The notes: generated from the sequence alone by a model not told the origin. A stretch of 64,000 nt of DNA from Leifsonia shinshuensis (GCF_031456835.1 NZ_JAVDVK010000001.1:1054001-1118000), one strand, 5' to 3'. Shown: positions 48,681 through 58,056, counted from the first letter of the stretch. Translations and numbers: made by a program.

Positions 48681-50650
48681 GCCGTGTCGACCAGCTCGTG
48701 CGAGCGGATGCTCTCGACGATCCGCTCGATCGCCTCGTCCACTGTCACACCGTTGCGCTGCGTGCCGTCACGGAAGCGGAAGCTGACCGTGCCGGCCGAC
48801 GCGTCCTCCTCGCCGACGATCAGCTGGAAGGGGACCTTCGCCTTGGTGTGGGTGCGGATCTTCTTCTGCATGCGGTCGTCCGAGTGGTCGACCTCGGCGC
48901 GAACGCCGCGTGCCTTCAGGCGCGAGATCACGTCGTCGAGGAAGGGCGCGTACTGGTCAGCGACCGGGATGCCCACGACCTGCACCGGGGACAGCCACAC
49001 CGGGAATGCCCCGGCGTAGTGCTCCAGCAGGATCGCGAAGAACCGCTCGATCGACCCGAGCAGCGCACGGTGGATCATCGCCGGCTGCTTGCGCGTGCCG
49101 TCCGCCGCGTTGTACTCCAGCTCGAACAGCTCCGGCTGGTTGAAGTCGAGCTGGACGGTGGAGAGCTGCCAGGTGCGGCCGATGGCGTCGCGCGCCTGCA
49201 CCGAGATCTTCGGACCGTAGAACGCGGCCCCGCCCGGGTCGTCCACGAGTTCGAGGCCGGACTCGATCGCGACCTCGCGGAGGGTCTCGGTCGCCGTCTC
49301 CCAGCTCTCGTCACTCCCGACGTACTTGTCCGGGTCCTTCGTCGAGAGCTCCAGGTAGAAGTCGGTCAGGCCGTAGCCGCGCAGCGTCTCGAGCACGAAC
49401 TCCAGCTGGCGCGCGACCTCGTCCTTGATCTGCTCCTCGGTCACGTAGATGTGCGCGTCGTCCTGAGTGAGGCCGCGGACGCGGGTCAGGCCGGAGAGCG
49501 TTCCCGACTTCTCGTAGCGGTAGACCGTGCCGAACTCGCTGAGCCGCAGGGGCAGCTCGCGGTACGACCGGCCGCGCGCCCGGTAGATCAGGTTGTGCAT
49601 CGGGCAGTTCATCGGCTTGAGGTAGTAGTCCTGCCCCTGCCGCGTGATGTTGCCGTCCGCGTCGCGCTCCTCGTCGAGGTGCATCGGCGGGAACATGCCC
49701 TCCTTGTACCAGTTGAGGTGCTGACTGGTCTCGAAGAGGTGCGCCTTGGTGATGTGCGGCGTGTTCACGAGCTCATAGCCGTTGGCGATGAGCCGGTCGC
49801 GCATGTAGTCCTCGATCTCCTTGCGGATGATCCCGCCCTTGGGGTGGAAGACCGCGAGGCCCGAGCCGATCTCGTCCGGGAAGCTGAACAGGTCCATCTC
49901 GGCGCCGAGCTTGCGGTGGTCGCGCTTGGCGGCCTCCTCCATGCGGGTCTGGTACGCCCGCAGCTCGTCCTTGCTCGCCCAGGCGGTGCCGTAGATGCGC
50001 TGCAGCTGCTTGTTCTTCTCGTTGCCGCGCCAGTACGCGGCGGCGACGCGGGTGAGCGCCCAGCCGTTGCCGATCATCCGGGTGTTCGGGAGGTGCGGGC
50101 CGCGGCAGAGGTCCTTCCAGACCGTCTCGCCCGACCTGGGGTCGACGTTGTCGTAGATCGTCAGCTCGCCCGAGCCGACCTCCACGCTCTCGCTCTCGTC
50201 GAAGGCGGCCGTGTCGCCGTGCTGCGTCCCGCCCTTCAGGCCGATGAGCTCCAGCTTGTAGGGCTCGCCGGCGAGCTCGGCGCGCGCCTCGTCGTCGGTC
50301 ACGACACGGCGCACGAAGCGCTGGCCCGCTCGGACGATGCGCGACATCTCCTTCTCGAGCGCCTTCAGGTCCTCCGGGGTGAACGCCTCGGCGACGTCGA
50401 AGTCGTAGTAGAAGCCGTCCGTGATGGGCGGTCCGATACCGAGCTTGGCCTCAGGATTGACCGCTTGCACCGCCTGCGCGAGGACGTGCGCGGTGGAGTG
50501 GCGCAGGATGCTGAGCCCGTCCGGCGAGTCGATCGTGACCGGCTCCACGGTGTCCGTAGTCGTGACGGTCGTCGCGAGGTCTTTCAGCTCGCCGTTGACG
50601 CGCATCGCGACAACGGAACGGTCGGTGAAGAGCTCGAAGCCGTCGGCCAC
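48668..50650 (-). CDS. thrS: Threonyl-tRNA synthetase
   Basis: Charges tRNA-Thr and removes mischarged Ser. The 660 residues have a divergent N-terminal TGS-like segment, the SAD editing domain with [13 protein letters not shown] (HxxxH at about 51-55) and [17 protein letters not shown], the class II core with GPGCR-type motif 2 ([30 protein letters not shown]) and MNCPMHNL, and the anticodon-binding C-terminus. The GTG start at 50650 is not preceded by an obvious T-box; none is expected in this phylum for thrS. Confidence 0.98.
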   Translation of the reverse strand: MADGFELFTDRSVVAMRVNGELKDLATTVTTTDTVEPVTIDSPDGLSILRHSTAHVLAQAVQAVNPEAKLGIGPPITDGFYYDFDVAEAFTPEDLKALEKEMSRIVRAGQRFVRRVVTDDEARAELAGEPYKLELIGLKGGTQHGDTAAFDESESVEVGSGELTIYDNVDPRSGETVWKDLCRGPHLPNTRMIGNGWALTRVAAAYWRGNEKNKQLQRIYGTAWASKDELRAYQTRMEEAAKRDHRKLGAEMDLFSFPDEIGSGLAVFHPKGGIIRKEIEDYMRDRLIANGYELVNTPHITKAHLFETSQHLNWYKEGMFPPMHLDEERDADGNITRQGQDYYLKPMNCPMHNLIYRARGRSYRELPLRLSEFGTVYRYEKSGTLSGLTRVRGLTQDDAHIYVTEEQIKDEVARQLEFVLETLRGYGLTDFYLELSTKDPDKYVGSDESWETATETLREVAIESGLELVDDPGGAAFYGPKISVQARDAIGRTWQLSTVQLDFNQPELFELEYNAADGTRKQPAMIHRALLGSIERFFAILLEHYAGAFPVWLSPVQVVGIPVADQYAPFLDDVISRLKARGVRAEVDHSDDRMQKKIRTHTKAKVPFQLIVGEEDASAGTVSFRFRDGTQRNGVTVDEAIERIVESIRSHELVDTAWPA

Positions 50651-50789
50651 CTGTCCACTCCTTGATCGGGGTCGTATTCAGAACCCTCCAACTCTAGCCG
50701 GGTGCGGGCGGGGCCGTCCGCGCCCTCGTCCGCAACGACATGGCACTTGTAGCCCATACGGGTGCATGCGCTCGCATCGACCCTCGTCG

Positions 50790-50795
50790 TACACT
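50790..50795 (+). promoter_or_regulatory. Candidate -10 box for the lysozyme gene
   Basis: TACACT lies 88 bp before the ATG in the 232-bp gap between the divergent thrS and lysozyme genes. No clear -35 is seen; the rest of the gap shows no other structure that I can name. Confidence 0.3.
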
Positions 50796-50882
50796 GGACC
50801 GGCCTGCCCTGCCCCACAGCCTCCGGACGGACCCGACCGACTGGACACCACACCTCCGAGAAGAAGAGCGGATGTCCACCCC

Positions 50883-53135
50883 ATGAGAATCGGTATCCTC
50901 GCGACCGGAGCGCTGCTCCTGTCCCTCATCGGCGCCTCGCCCGCAGTGGCGGCGCCCGAGCCGGTGCAGACGCCGGCCGCGACGAGCACGTCCTCCCCGG
51001 CGGCGACCTCCGACGACGCGGGGACGCCCGCCGGCACGGCGACGCCCGCTCCCACGGCGAGCCCGGCTCCGACGGAGACGCCCGCTCCCACGGCGCCCGC
51101 ACCCTCCGCCTCCACGCCGGCCGCCGATCCGTCCCTGGCCGTGCAGGACGCCGCGGGCGACCACGCGATGGGTTCGACGATCGAGGCGGTCGAAGGCCCC
51201 GCGGCCGGCGCCCGCACCGTCGCGCCGAAGGCGTCGCTCGGCGTCGGCGGCATCCTCGGCATGGACGTCAGCGGCTGGCAGCCCACTGTCGACTGGAACG
51301 CCATGTGGGCGAACGGCGCCCGCTTCGTCTACATCAAGTCGACGGAGAGCACCGACTACGTCAGCTCGCACTTCCCGTCGCAGTGGGCCGGTGCGACGAG
51401 CGTCGGAATGATCCGCGGCGCGTACCACTTCGCGACGCCGAACACGACGGACGGCGCCACGCAGGCCCGCTACTTCGTCGCCCACGGCGGCAACTGGGCC
51501 CCGGACGGGCGCACGCTTCCTCCGCTGCTCGACATCGAGTACGCCACCGACGGCAGTGGCACGTGCTGGGGTCTGTCGACGACGGCGATGTCGGTGTGGA
51601 TCGCGGACTTCGTGCACACGATGAAGGCCCTGACCGGGATCGAGCCGGCCATCTACTCCACCGCCAACTGGTGGAACCAGTGCACCGGCTCCAACAACAC
51701 CTTCGGCGCCTACCCGCTCTTCGTCGCCCGCTACGGCACCTCGACGCCGGGCGCCCTCCCCGCGAGCTGGCTGAACTGGACCATGTGGCAGTACGCCAGC
51801 TCCGGCGTCTTCGCCGGTGACCAGGACATCTACAACGGCACGTACGCCCAGCTGCAGGCGTTCGCGTACGGCGCGCAGAGCCACCCGCCGATCGGCTCCC
51901 TCGACACGGCGACGGTCAGCGCGAACGGACCGTTCACGATCACCGGCTGGACGATCGACCTGACCAACCTGGCGGCGTCGACCCAGGCCCGCATCACCTG
52001 GAACACCCCGGGCGGGATCAGCACCACGACCGTCACGGCCGGGGCCAGTCGGCCGGATGTCGGCAACGTCTACCCGTCCGCGGGCGCGGCGCACGGCTTC
52101 ACCGCCCAGGCGCCCTGGACCGGGTACGGCCAGTACGGCGCCTGCGTGACCGCCGTCGCCCTGCCCGGCGACCGTGCCGGTGACGGCAACCTCGGCTGCA
52201 AGACCGCGTTCGTCTCCCCCGCCTCGGCGTCGGCTCCGGCATCCACCCGCCTGGCCGGTTCCGACCGGTTCTCGACCGGCGTCCAGGTGTCGCAGAAGGC
52301 CTTCCCGACGCCCGGCGTCCCGGTCGTCTACATCGCCTCCGGCCTCGACTTCCCCGACGCGCTCTCTGCTGCTCCCGCGGCCGGTGCGCAGCACGGTCCG
52401 GTCCTCCTGACCATGCCGGGTGCGATTCCGGACACGGTGCTCGCCGAGGTGCAGCGTCTCAAGCCCGCCAAGATCGTGGTGGTCGGCGGGACCGCCGCGA
52501 TCGCGGACTCGGCCGTCAACCAGCTGAAGGCGGTCGCCCCGGTGACCCGCATCGGCGGGGTCGACCGGTACGACACCTCGCGCCTGGTGGCGGCCTACGC
52601 GTTCCCCAACGCGACCTCCGCCTACGTCGCCGCGGCGAACAGCTTCGCGGACGCCCTTTCCGCGGCTCCGGTGGCCGCTAAGAAGAACAGCCCCCTGCTG
52701 CTCGTCAACGGCGGCACCATCGACGCGCCGACCCAGGCCTACCTGGCCGGCAAGTCCATCCACAGCCTGACGCTGATCGGCGGCACCGCGGTGGTCGGGG
52801 ACGTCTGGATCACGCAGCCGCAGAGTTCCGGCTCGAGTGTGACCCGCATCGGCGGGTCCGACCGCTTCGGCACCAGCTCGCTGCTCGCGGCGTCCGCGTT
52901 CTCGTCCAACAGCGCACCGACCGTGTACGTCGCCTCGGGCATCTCCTGGCAGGATTCGCTGGTCGCCGCGGCCGCGGCGGGTTCCGCCTCCCGCCCGCTG
53001 CTGCTGGCCCGTCCGGGATGCGTGCCGCGCCTGATCGGCGACCAGATGGTCCGCCTGGGCACGACCGCGATGAACATCACGGGCGGCACCGCGGTGCTCA
53101 CCTCCGACGTGGACAGCCTGCAGGTCTGCTACTGA
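50883..53135 (+). CDS. Secreted GH25 lysozyme with three cell-wall-binding repeats (CWB2)
   Basis: A 750-residue exported muramidase. Residues 1-24 are a signal peptide ending SPAVAA; 25-85 are a Thr/Ala/Pro-rich linker with TPAPT repeats. About 122-330 is glycosyl hydrolase 25: GMDVSGWQPTVDW (Asp128), and the catalytic LLDIEYATDGSG with Asp217 and Glu219. About 340-450 is a beta-rich domain with paired Cys. About 465-750 holds three CW_binding_2 repeats opening RLAGSDRFSTGVQ, RIGGVDRYDTSRL and RIGGSDRFGTSSL. It probably cuts peptidoglycan while bound to wall polymers. The ATG is chosen because it starts the signal peptide; a strong Shine-Dalgarno is not seen. Confidence 0.92.
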   Translation: MRIGILATGALLLSLIGASPAVAAPEPVQTPAATSTSSPAATSDDAGTPAGTATPAPTASPAPTETPAPTAPAPSASTPAADPSLAVQDAAGDHAMGSTIEAVEGPAAGARTVAPKASLGVGGILGMDVSGWQPTVDWNAMWANGARFVYIKSTESTDYVSSHFPSQWAGATSVGMIRGAYHFATPNTTDGATQARYFVAHGGNWAPDGRTLPPLLDIEYATDGSGTCWGLSTTAMSVWIADFVHTMKALTGIEPAIYSTANWWNQCTGSNNTFGAYPLFVARYGTSTPGALPASWLNWTMWQYASSGVFAGDQDIYNGTYAQLQAFAYGAQSHPPIGSLDTATVSANGPFTITGWTIDLTNLAASTQARITWNTPGGISTTTVTAGASRPDVGNVYPSAGAAHGFTAQAPWTGYGQYGACVTAVALPGDRAGDGNLGCKTAFVSPASASAPASTRLAGSDRFSTGVQVSQKAFPTPGVPVVYIASGLDFPDALSAAPAAGAQHGPVLLTMPGAIPDTVLAEVQRLKPAKIVVVGGTAAIADSAVNQLKAVAPVTRIGGVDRYDTSRLVAAYAFPNATSAYVAAANSFADALSAAPVAAKKNSPLLLVNGGTIDAPTQAYLAGKSIHSLTLIGGTAVVGDVWITQPQSSGSSVTRIGGSDRFGTSSLLAASAFSSNSAPTVYVASGISWQDSLVAAAAAGSASRPLLLARPGCVPRLIGDQMVRLGTTAMNITGGTAVLTSDVDSLQVCY

Positions 53136-53153
53136 TCTCGCTCTCCGTGCGCT

Positions 53154-53193
53154 GACGACGCGGCACCCGGCCTTCGCCGGGTGCCGCATCGTC
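53154..53193 (+). terminator. Long hairpin terminator after the lysozyme gene
   Basis: A perfect 12-bp stem (GCGGCACCCGGC with GCCGGGTGCCGC) around a CTTC tetraloop at 53160-53187, extended by five further pairs after one mismatch. It starts 18 bp after the stop codon. No T-run, as usual at this GC content. Confidence 0.8.
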
Positions 53194-53247
53194 GTTCCGG
53201 AGCGCGCCCGTCGTGCCCGGACGCCGGTCGTGCACCACACTGAGGGC

Positions 53248-53295
53248 ATGCGAACACGTCGCCCAACGGGCGCCCGTCCCGGGCCGGCGGCATGA
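53248..53295 (+). CDS. Possible 15-codon leader ORF ahead of the antiporter
   Basis: ATG at 53248 opens MRTRRPTGARPGPAA and stops with TGA that overlaps the antiporter ATG (ATGA). A CACACT box ends six bases before the ATG, so the ORF could start a leaderless transcript. It may couple translation of the antiporter, or it may be chance in GC-rich DNA. No conservation data are available. Confidence 0.25.
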   Translation: MRTRRPTGARPGPAA

Positions 53296-54440
53296 GCCCG
53301 TCCGCTCTGGCGCTCGTCGTCGCCGTCGGCCTTCTGGGGCCGCTGCTGTCGGCGCGCAGCATCTGGCGCGTGCCGGTGGTCGTCGGCGAGATCGTGGGCG
53401 GCATCCTGATCGGCCAGACCGGCTTCCGGCTGATCGATCCGCAGGCGGACGGCCTGCGGCTGCTCGCCGACATCGGTTTCGGGCTCACGATGGTGGTGGT
53501 CGGCTCGCAGATCCCGGTGCGCGACCACCGGTTCCACACCCGTACGGGACTGCTGGGTCTCGCCGGTGCGGCGATCGCCGGTGTCGTCGCCGCGGCGCTC
53601 GGGACCGGCCTTGCCACGCTGTTCGGCACCGGCCACGCCCTGGTCTACGGGATCGTGCTCGCCTCGTCGTCGGCGGCGATCGTCCTGCCCATGCTGACGT
53701 CGCTCGGCTACGACCTCGGGATGCTGGGCCAGCTCGTCACGCAGATCGCCGTCGCCGACATCGTCTGCGTCGTCGCCCTCCCGTTCGCCGTCGCGCCGTG
53801 GCGGGCGGGAAGCGCCGCGGTCGGCGCGCTGATCATCGCGGCGGTCTCGGTCGGCCTCGTGCTCGTCCTGCGCCGCGTCGGCCGGAGCGGACTCCGGCGC
53901 AGAGCCCACGCCTACTCGGAGCGCCGCCGGTTCGCGCTCGAACTGCGCCTCAGCCTGCTGGTGCTGTTCACGTTCGCCGCGATCGCACAGTTCGCCCAGC
54001 TGTCGATCATGCTGGCCGGCTTCGCCCTCGGACTGGTGCTCTCGGCGGTCGGCGAACCGCACCGGCTGGCGCGCCAGCTGTTCGGGATGACCGAGGGCTT
54101 CTTCGGCCCGCTGTTCTTCGTCTGGCTCGGCGCCTCGATCGACCTGCGCGAGCTCGTCGCGCATCCATCGATGATCATGCTCGGCCTCGCACTGGGGGTC
54201 TCGGCGCTGATCGCCCATGCCGCCTCCCGGATCGCCGGCCTTCCGTGGTCGCAGGCGATCGTGTCGGGCGGCCAGCTCGGGGTCCCGGTCGCGGCGGTGG
54301 CGCTCGGGCTGCAGGTGGGCGGGCTGCGGCCGGGCGAGGGATCGGCGATCCTGCTGGGCGCGCTGCTCACCGTGGCGGCCGCGGCACTGCTCGTCGGCCG
54401 GATACCGGGGCGATCGGAGAGGCGATTCGAACTCCAGTAG
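53292..54440 (+). CDS. CPA2-type cation/proton antiporter (Kef-like), membrane domain only
   Basis: A 382-residue integral membrane protein with about 11-12 helices. The monovalent cation:proton antiporter-2 pattern is visible: VPVVVGEIVGGILIGQTGF near 28-46, FGLTMVVVGSQI, ASSSAAIVLPML in the middle, and FFGPLFFVWLGASIDLREL near 278-296. It has no C-terminal TrkA-N domain, so ligand gating like KefB/C is unlikely. The first ATG in a good context overlaps the small ORF by 4 bp. It is followed by a small DUF5652-like protein after 64 bp. Confidence 0.85.
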   Translation: MSPSALALVVAVGLLGPLLSARSIWRVPVVVGEIVGGILIGQTGFRLIDPQADGLRLLADIGFGLTMVVVGSQIPVRDHRFHTRTGLLGLAGAAIAGVVAAALGTGLATLFGTGHALVYGIVLASSSAAIVLPMLTSLGYDLGMLGQLVTQIAVADIVCVVALPFAVAPWRAGSAAVGALIIAAVSVGLVLVLRRVGRSGLRRRAHAYSERRRFALELRLSLLVLFTFAAIAQFAQLSIMLAGFALGLVLSAVGEPHRLARQLFGMTEGFFGPLFFVWLGASIDLRELVAHPSMIMLGLALGVSALIAHAASRIAGLPWSQAIVSGGQLGVPVAAVALGLQVGGLRPGEGSAILLGALLTVAAAALLVGRIPGRSERRFELQ

Positions 54441-54504
54441 CGCTGACGCAGGCGCGGCGGGGAGCTGACTTTCGGCGGTGCCGCGCCCGCGCTTGACTCA
54501 GTGC

Positions 54505-54810
54505 ATGAAAGCCAATCAGTCGAGCATGTCCTGGATGCGGGACCACGACGTCTCCGCCAAGAGCGGCACGATGGTCGCCGCCGTCGTCGCCTGGAGTCTC
54601 GCGTGGAAGGGCGTCTCGCTGTGGCGCGCCGCCCGCAACGGCAGCAAACCGTGGTTCGTCGCGCTGCTGCTCAGCAACACGCTCGGCGTCCTCGACGCGA
54701 TCTACCTCTTCCTCGTCGACCGCCCGCGCCGCGTCCGGGCACGGGACGAGGAGTGGATCCTCGCCACCACAGGCGAGCCGGAGCAGCGGACCCATCCACC
54801 GGAGGACTGA
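54505..54810 (+). CDS. DUF5652-like small membrane protein
   Basis: A 101-residue protein with two predicted helices: about 18-36 (GTMVAAVVAWSLAWKGVSLW) and 50-70 (WFVALLLSNTLGVLDAIYLFLV). The segment WKGVSLWRAARNGSKPWFVALLLSNTLGVLDAIYLF fits DUF5652. The C-terminus is charged. The ATG at 54505 has no good Shine-Dalgarno; a later ATG at 54529 is an alternative. Function unknown. Confidence 0.75.
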   Translation: MKANQSSMSWMRDHDVSAKSGTMVAAVVAWSLAWKGVSLWRAARNGSKPWFVALLLSNTLGVLDAIYLFLVDRPRRVRARDEEWILATTGEPEQRTHPPED

Positions 54811-54849
54811 GGTCGCGGGACCGAGGCCGGACGACGGAGACCGCCGGCG

Positions 54850-55713
54850 CTACCCGGCCCGGACCACGACCACCGGCGTCCGGAGGTTGACGAGCACGTC
54901 GTGCGCGACCGAGCCGAGGACGGCCCGCTCGACCCCCTGCCAGTCGTTGGAGCCGAGCACCAGCATCCTGGATCCGTCCGCCTCCGCGACCAGCCCGCGG
55001 GCCGGCGAAGTCTCGAGCACCTCGGTGAACACGGTGACGGCCGGATGCCCGGCGAGGACGGTGTCGGCGGCGTCCTCGACCACCTGCTCCCGCGGGTCGT
55101 CCTCCGTCTCGTCCACCACCCGTTCGTCGAGGAGCGGGTGGTAGAGGAATCCGGCACACGCGATGGTGAGCGGCTCCCCGAGGGCTTCCGCCTCCACCGC
55201 GGCGAACTCGACCGCGGGATCCTCCGTGAGCTCGCCATCCACACCGACGACGACGCCCCGTCCCTCGGCGCCCCAGCCGTGCGGGACGGCGGCGACGCTG
55301 CACCGGGCCGCGGCCGCGACGCGGGCGGCCGAGCTGCTGGCGAACGCGTGACGTCGCTCGGCTTCCGGCGGCGTGCCGATCACCAGCATGGCGGCGTCGG
55401 CGGAGGCCGCGGCGAGTTCCGCTGCGAGGTGCCCGTAGCGCGACTCGGTGCCGATCTCGAGCGGCATTGCGGCGGCGGCTCCGGCGAGCGCCGCGGCTCC
55501 GGCGAGCGCGTAGTCCTTCTCCGCCGCCAGCAGCTCGCCGGACATCCGGAGGAGCGACGGGCCGGGCTCTCCGCCGCGGTCGCCCCACGACGGCTCGACG
55601 ACGTGGATGAGGTGCAGGCGGCTTCCTGTGCGCTCGGCCCGCGCCGCCGCCCAGTCCAGTGCCGCCCGGTGTGCCGGCTCGCCGTCCACGGCGACCACGA
55701 TCGTCTCTGCCAT
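54850..55713 (-). CDS. Tandem universal stress protein
   Basis: A 287-residue cytoplasmic protein with two UspA-type domains (about 3-145 and 151-286). The first begins TIVVAVDGEPAHRAALDWAAARAERTG; the second begins GVVVGVDGELTEDPAVEFAAVEAEALG, has LVLGSNDWQG, a G-x9-G(S)-like ATP loop, and ends SVAHDVLVNLRTPVVVVRA. Nucleotide binding is inferred from the loop. The ATG at 55713 follows GGGAGGACGG. Divergent from the DUF2127 gene. Confidence 0.88.
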   Translation of the reverse strand: MAETIVVAVDGEPAHRAALDWAAARAERTGSRLHLIHVVEPSWGDRGGEPGPSLLRMSGELLAAEKDYALAGAAALAGAAAAMPLEIGTESRYGHLAAELAAASADAAMLVIGTPPEAERRHAFASSSAARVAAAARCSVAAVPHGWGAEGRGVVVGVDGELTEDPAVEFAAVEAEALGEPLTIACAGFLYHPLLDERVVDETEDDPREQVVEDAADTVLAGHPAVTVFTEVLETSPARGLVAEADGSRMLVLGSNDWQGVERAVLGSVAHDVLVNLRTPVVVVRAG

Positions 55714-55798
55714 CCGTCCTCCCGTCGTCTTCCCGGTCATCCTCCTCGCCCGGGGGCGCCGCCCGGAAGTGCCTCGCGGTGTCTCAGACGCGGGCGGG

Positions 55799-55804
55799 TA
55801 CCGT
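55799..55804 (+). promoter_or_regulatory. Candidate -10 box, leaderless start of the DUF2127 gene
   Basis: TACCGT ends seven bases before the GTG at 55812, so the transcript would begin at the start codon. No Shine-Dalgarno is present. Confidence 0.35.
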
Positions 55805-55811
55805 GTCTTGC

Positions 55812-56330
55812 GTGTCCGGCACTCGCAGACGCTCCCTGCTCGATCGCACCTTCGTCGTCGCACTGGTGCTGAAGGGGGTGGATGGCGTGGTCGAGCTGGT
55901 CGCGGGGGTCGCGCTCCTGCTCGTCTCCCCCGCCCAGATCGAAGCGGTCACGCGCGCCCTCGCGCGGCCGGAGCTGCACGAGCATCCTCACGACCCGATC
56001 GCGAACTCCCTGGTCGGCTACGCCTCCGGCCTCAGCGTGTCGACGACCCTGTTCGGTGCCGTCTACCTGTTGGTGCACGGGGTGGTGAAGGTGGTCCTGG
56101 TCGTGGCCGTGCTGCGCGACAAGCTGTGGGCCTATCCGTGGCTGATCGGCGTCCTGGTCGCCTTCATCGGCTGGCAGGGCTACGAACTGGTGGTGCACTT
56201 CTCCTGGGGTCTCGTCGCGCTCACCGCGTTCGACATCCTGATCGTGGCGCTAACCGTGCGTGAGTACCGGATGCGGCGGCAGGACCGGGCGCGGGTGGCC
56301 GAGACCGGGGCGCAGGGCGCCGTCGGGTAG
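55812..56330 (+). CDS. DUF2127 family membrane protein
   Basis: A 172-residue membrane protein with four predicted helices: about 10-36, 68-90 (SLVGYASGLSVSTTLFGAVYLLVHG), 96-115 and 118-150 (PWLIGVLVAFIGWQGYELVVHFSWGLVALTAFDILIVALTV). The pattern FVVALVLKGVDGVVELVAG ... GVVKVVLVVAVLRDKLWAYPWLI is that of DUF2127. Two GTG codons are available (55803, 55812); the second follows a TACCGT box by seven bases. Function is not known. Confidence 0.82.
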   Translation: MSGTRRRSLLDRTFVVALVLKGVDGVVELVAGVALLLVSPAQIEAVTRALARPELHEHPHDPIANSLVGYASGLSVSTTLFGAVYLLVHGVVKVVLVVAVLRDKLWAYPWLIGVLVAFIGWQGYELVVHFSWGLVALTAFDILIVALTVREYRMRRQDRARVAETGAQGAVG

Positions 56331-56390
56331 CGCGTCGCTGCGTGGGGTCTAGTGTGATCCTCGGTTCCACAGACTCGGGGGAGGTCGAGG

Positions 56391-57059
56391 ATGAAGCTGC
56401 TGCTCACGTCGGGCGGGGTCACGAACGACAGCATCCGCGAGGCGCTGATCGGGATGCTCGGCAAACCGATCGCCGACAGCGACGCTCTGTTCATCCCCAC
56501 CGCGCAGTGGGGCCAGCCGGCGTGCAGCCCGCAGACCGTCTGGCGGTCGACCGCGGCGAGGGACGACGACGACCGCCTGGTCGGCCTGGGCTGGAAGTCG
56601 GTCGGCGTGCTGGAGCTGACCGCGCTGCCCAGTCTCGCCGAGGAGCGCTGGAAGCCGTGGGTGCGCGCGGCGGACGTCCTGCTGGTGGACGGCGGCGAGG
56701 CGAGATACCTCTGGACCTGGATGCGGCAGTCCGGCCTGGCGGCGATGCTGCCCGAACTCGCCGACACCGTCTGGGTGGGCGTGAGCGCCGGCAGCATGGT
56801 GATGACTCCGCGCGTCGGCACGGAGTTCCTCGACTGGCAGCCGGACGGCCCCGACGACACTCTCGGCCTCGTCGACTTCTCGATCTTTCCGCACCTCGAC
56901 TACCCCGGCTGGTCACAGAACACGCTCGAGGCCGCCCGGCGCTGGGCCGAACGCATCCCCGGGCGCGCGTACGCCATCGACGATCAGACCGCGATCGCGG
57001 TGGTGGACGGGCGGGTGGAGGTGATCAGCGAGGGGCACTGGGAGCAGTTCGACCGGTGA
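56391..57059 (+). CDS. S51 family (peptidase E-like) class I glutamine-amidotransferase-fold protein
   Basis: A 222-residue cytoplasmic protein. It starts MKLLLTSGGVTNDSIREALIGMLGK and has FIPTAQWG, VDGGEARYLWTWM and the nucleophile elbow VGVSAGSMVM with the Ser of the S51 family near 130. Peptidase E cleaves Asp-X dipeptides, so that is the likely role. The ATG follows GGGGGAGG; a TAGTGT box lies at 56350-56355. Distinguishing peptidase E from cyanophycinase-like relatives would need alignment. Confidence 0.85.
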   Translation: MKLLLTSGGVTNDSIREALIGMLGKPIADSDALFIPTAQWGQPACSPQTVWRSTAARDDDDRLVGLGWKSVGVLELTALPSLAEERWKPWVRAADVLLVDGGEARYLWTWMRQSGLAAMLPELADTVWVGVSAGSMVMTPRVGTEFLDWQPDGPDDTLGLVDFSIFPHLDYPGWSQNTLEAARRWAERIPGRAYAIDDQTAIAVVDGRVEVISEGHWEQFDR

Positions 57060-57111
57060 GCGAAGCGTCCCGCACCGCGCTTGCTACGCTGACGACGACT
57101 GAGGAGGACGA

Positions 57112-58011
57112 GTGGGACTGTTTCGACGTCGCAAGGATGAGCCGCAGCCCGAGGACCGCATCGAATGGGTTACGTCCGTCGCCAGGCGCATCCTCGCCGA
57201 GCAGGGCGTCGAAACGACCATCGAGCATGGCGCTGAACCGGAGGACGTCCGGCTGATCGCCGTCGACGGCCAGGTGTACCCGCTCTTCAACGCGTTCGCG
57301 AAGACCCACGGTGCGACCGCCGAGCAGGCGACGAAGGCCATCGCCGAGCACATCGAGAACCTGCTCGTCGCGCAGGGCGAACCCTCCCCTGCGGAGCTGT
57401 CGGCCGATGAGCTCCGGCGGCAGGTGCGTACGCGCATCCTTCCGGGCGGCGAGGGGCGGCCGAACGAGCCGACCTTCCGGTACGCCCGGCCGTTCACCGA
57501 TGAGCTGATCGTGGCCCTCTGCGTCGACTTCCCCACGACCATTCACTTCATCAACGACTCCCACATCGACGATCTGGCGTTGAGCCTGGACGAGCTGTAC
57601 GCGTACGGCCAGCTCAACACCGACCAGGAACCCGTGGGCGAGCACTTCGAGCCCGCGCCGGGCATCCACGTCATCGTCGGCGATTCGCTGTTCACCGCGT
57701 CGAAGGCGGCGAACCTCCCGGCCGTGCTCGGCGCCGCGCCGTTGGGGACTCTCTTCACCCTGCCGCACCGCCACATCCTCATCGCCGCGCCGATCACCGG
57801 ACCTGAGACGCTGGCCGCGGTGGAGCACCTGGTGAACCTGACCCAGCAGGTGCTCAGCGGTGGGCCGCCGCCCGGAGGCGTCATCTCCGCCGACGTACTG
57901 TTCTCGCGCAACCGACAGGTGAGCCGCGTGTCGTCGATGGACGAGCATGGTGAAGTCTCCATCGTGGTGGACGATCGCCTGCAGGAAGCTCTCGAGGAAG
58001 CGATCGGCTGA
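57112..58011 (+). CDS. Conserved hypothetical, DUF1444 (YtpQ)-like
   Basis: A 299-residue soluble protein. A charged start (GLFRRRKDEPQPEDRIEW) is followed by a domain with RYARPFTDELIVALCVDFPTTIHFINDSHIDDLALSLDELYAYGQLN, which resembles the DUF1444 family, then GIHVIVGDSLFTASKAANLPAVLG and a C-terminal mixed region. Function is unknown. The GTG follows GAGGAGGA and a TACGCT box lies at 57085-57090, so it is transcribed on its own. Family call is tentative. Confidence 0.75.
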   Translation: MGLFRRRKDEPQPEDRIEWVTSVARRILAEQGVETTIEHGAEPEDVRLIAVDGQVYPLFNAFAKTHGATAEQATKAIAEHIENLLVAQGEPSPAELSADELRRQVRTRILPGGEGRPNEPTFRYARPFTDELIVALCVDFPTTIHFINDSHIDDLALSLDELYAYGQLNTDQEPVGEHFEPAPGIHVIVGDSLFTASKAANLPAVLGAAPLGTLFTLPHRHILIAAPITGPETLAAVEHLVNLTQQVLSGGPPPGGVISADVLFSRNRQVSRVSSMDEHGEVSIVVDDRLQEALEEAIG

Positions 58012-58044
58012 CGAGGCGCCCTGGTTCGCCACCGAGCCTGCTCC

Positions 58045-58050
58045 TACACT
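58045..58050 (+). promoter_or_regulatory. Candidate -10 box, leaderless start of the FAD oxidoreductase
   Basis: TACACT ends six bases before the ATG at 58057; no Shine-Dalgarno lies between. Confidence 0.35.
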
Positions 58051-58056
58051 CGGCTC

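Noticed and set aside
50651..50882. Possible T-box or other riboswitch before thrS or the lysozyme gene
   Set aside because: No T-box core or specifier loop was found on either strand; the gap shows only a weak -10 box.
50694..54218. Minus-strand open frame of 1174 codons opposite the lysozyme and antiporter genes
   Set aside because: It spans a terminator, an intergenic gap and two real genes; composition is that of a shadow frame.
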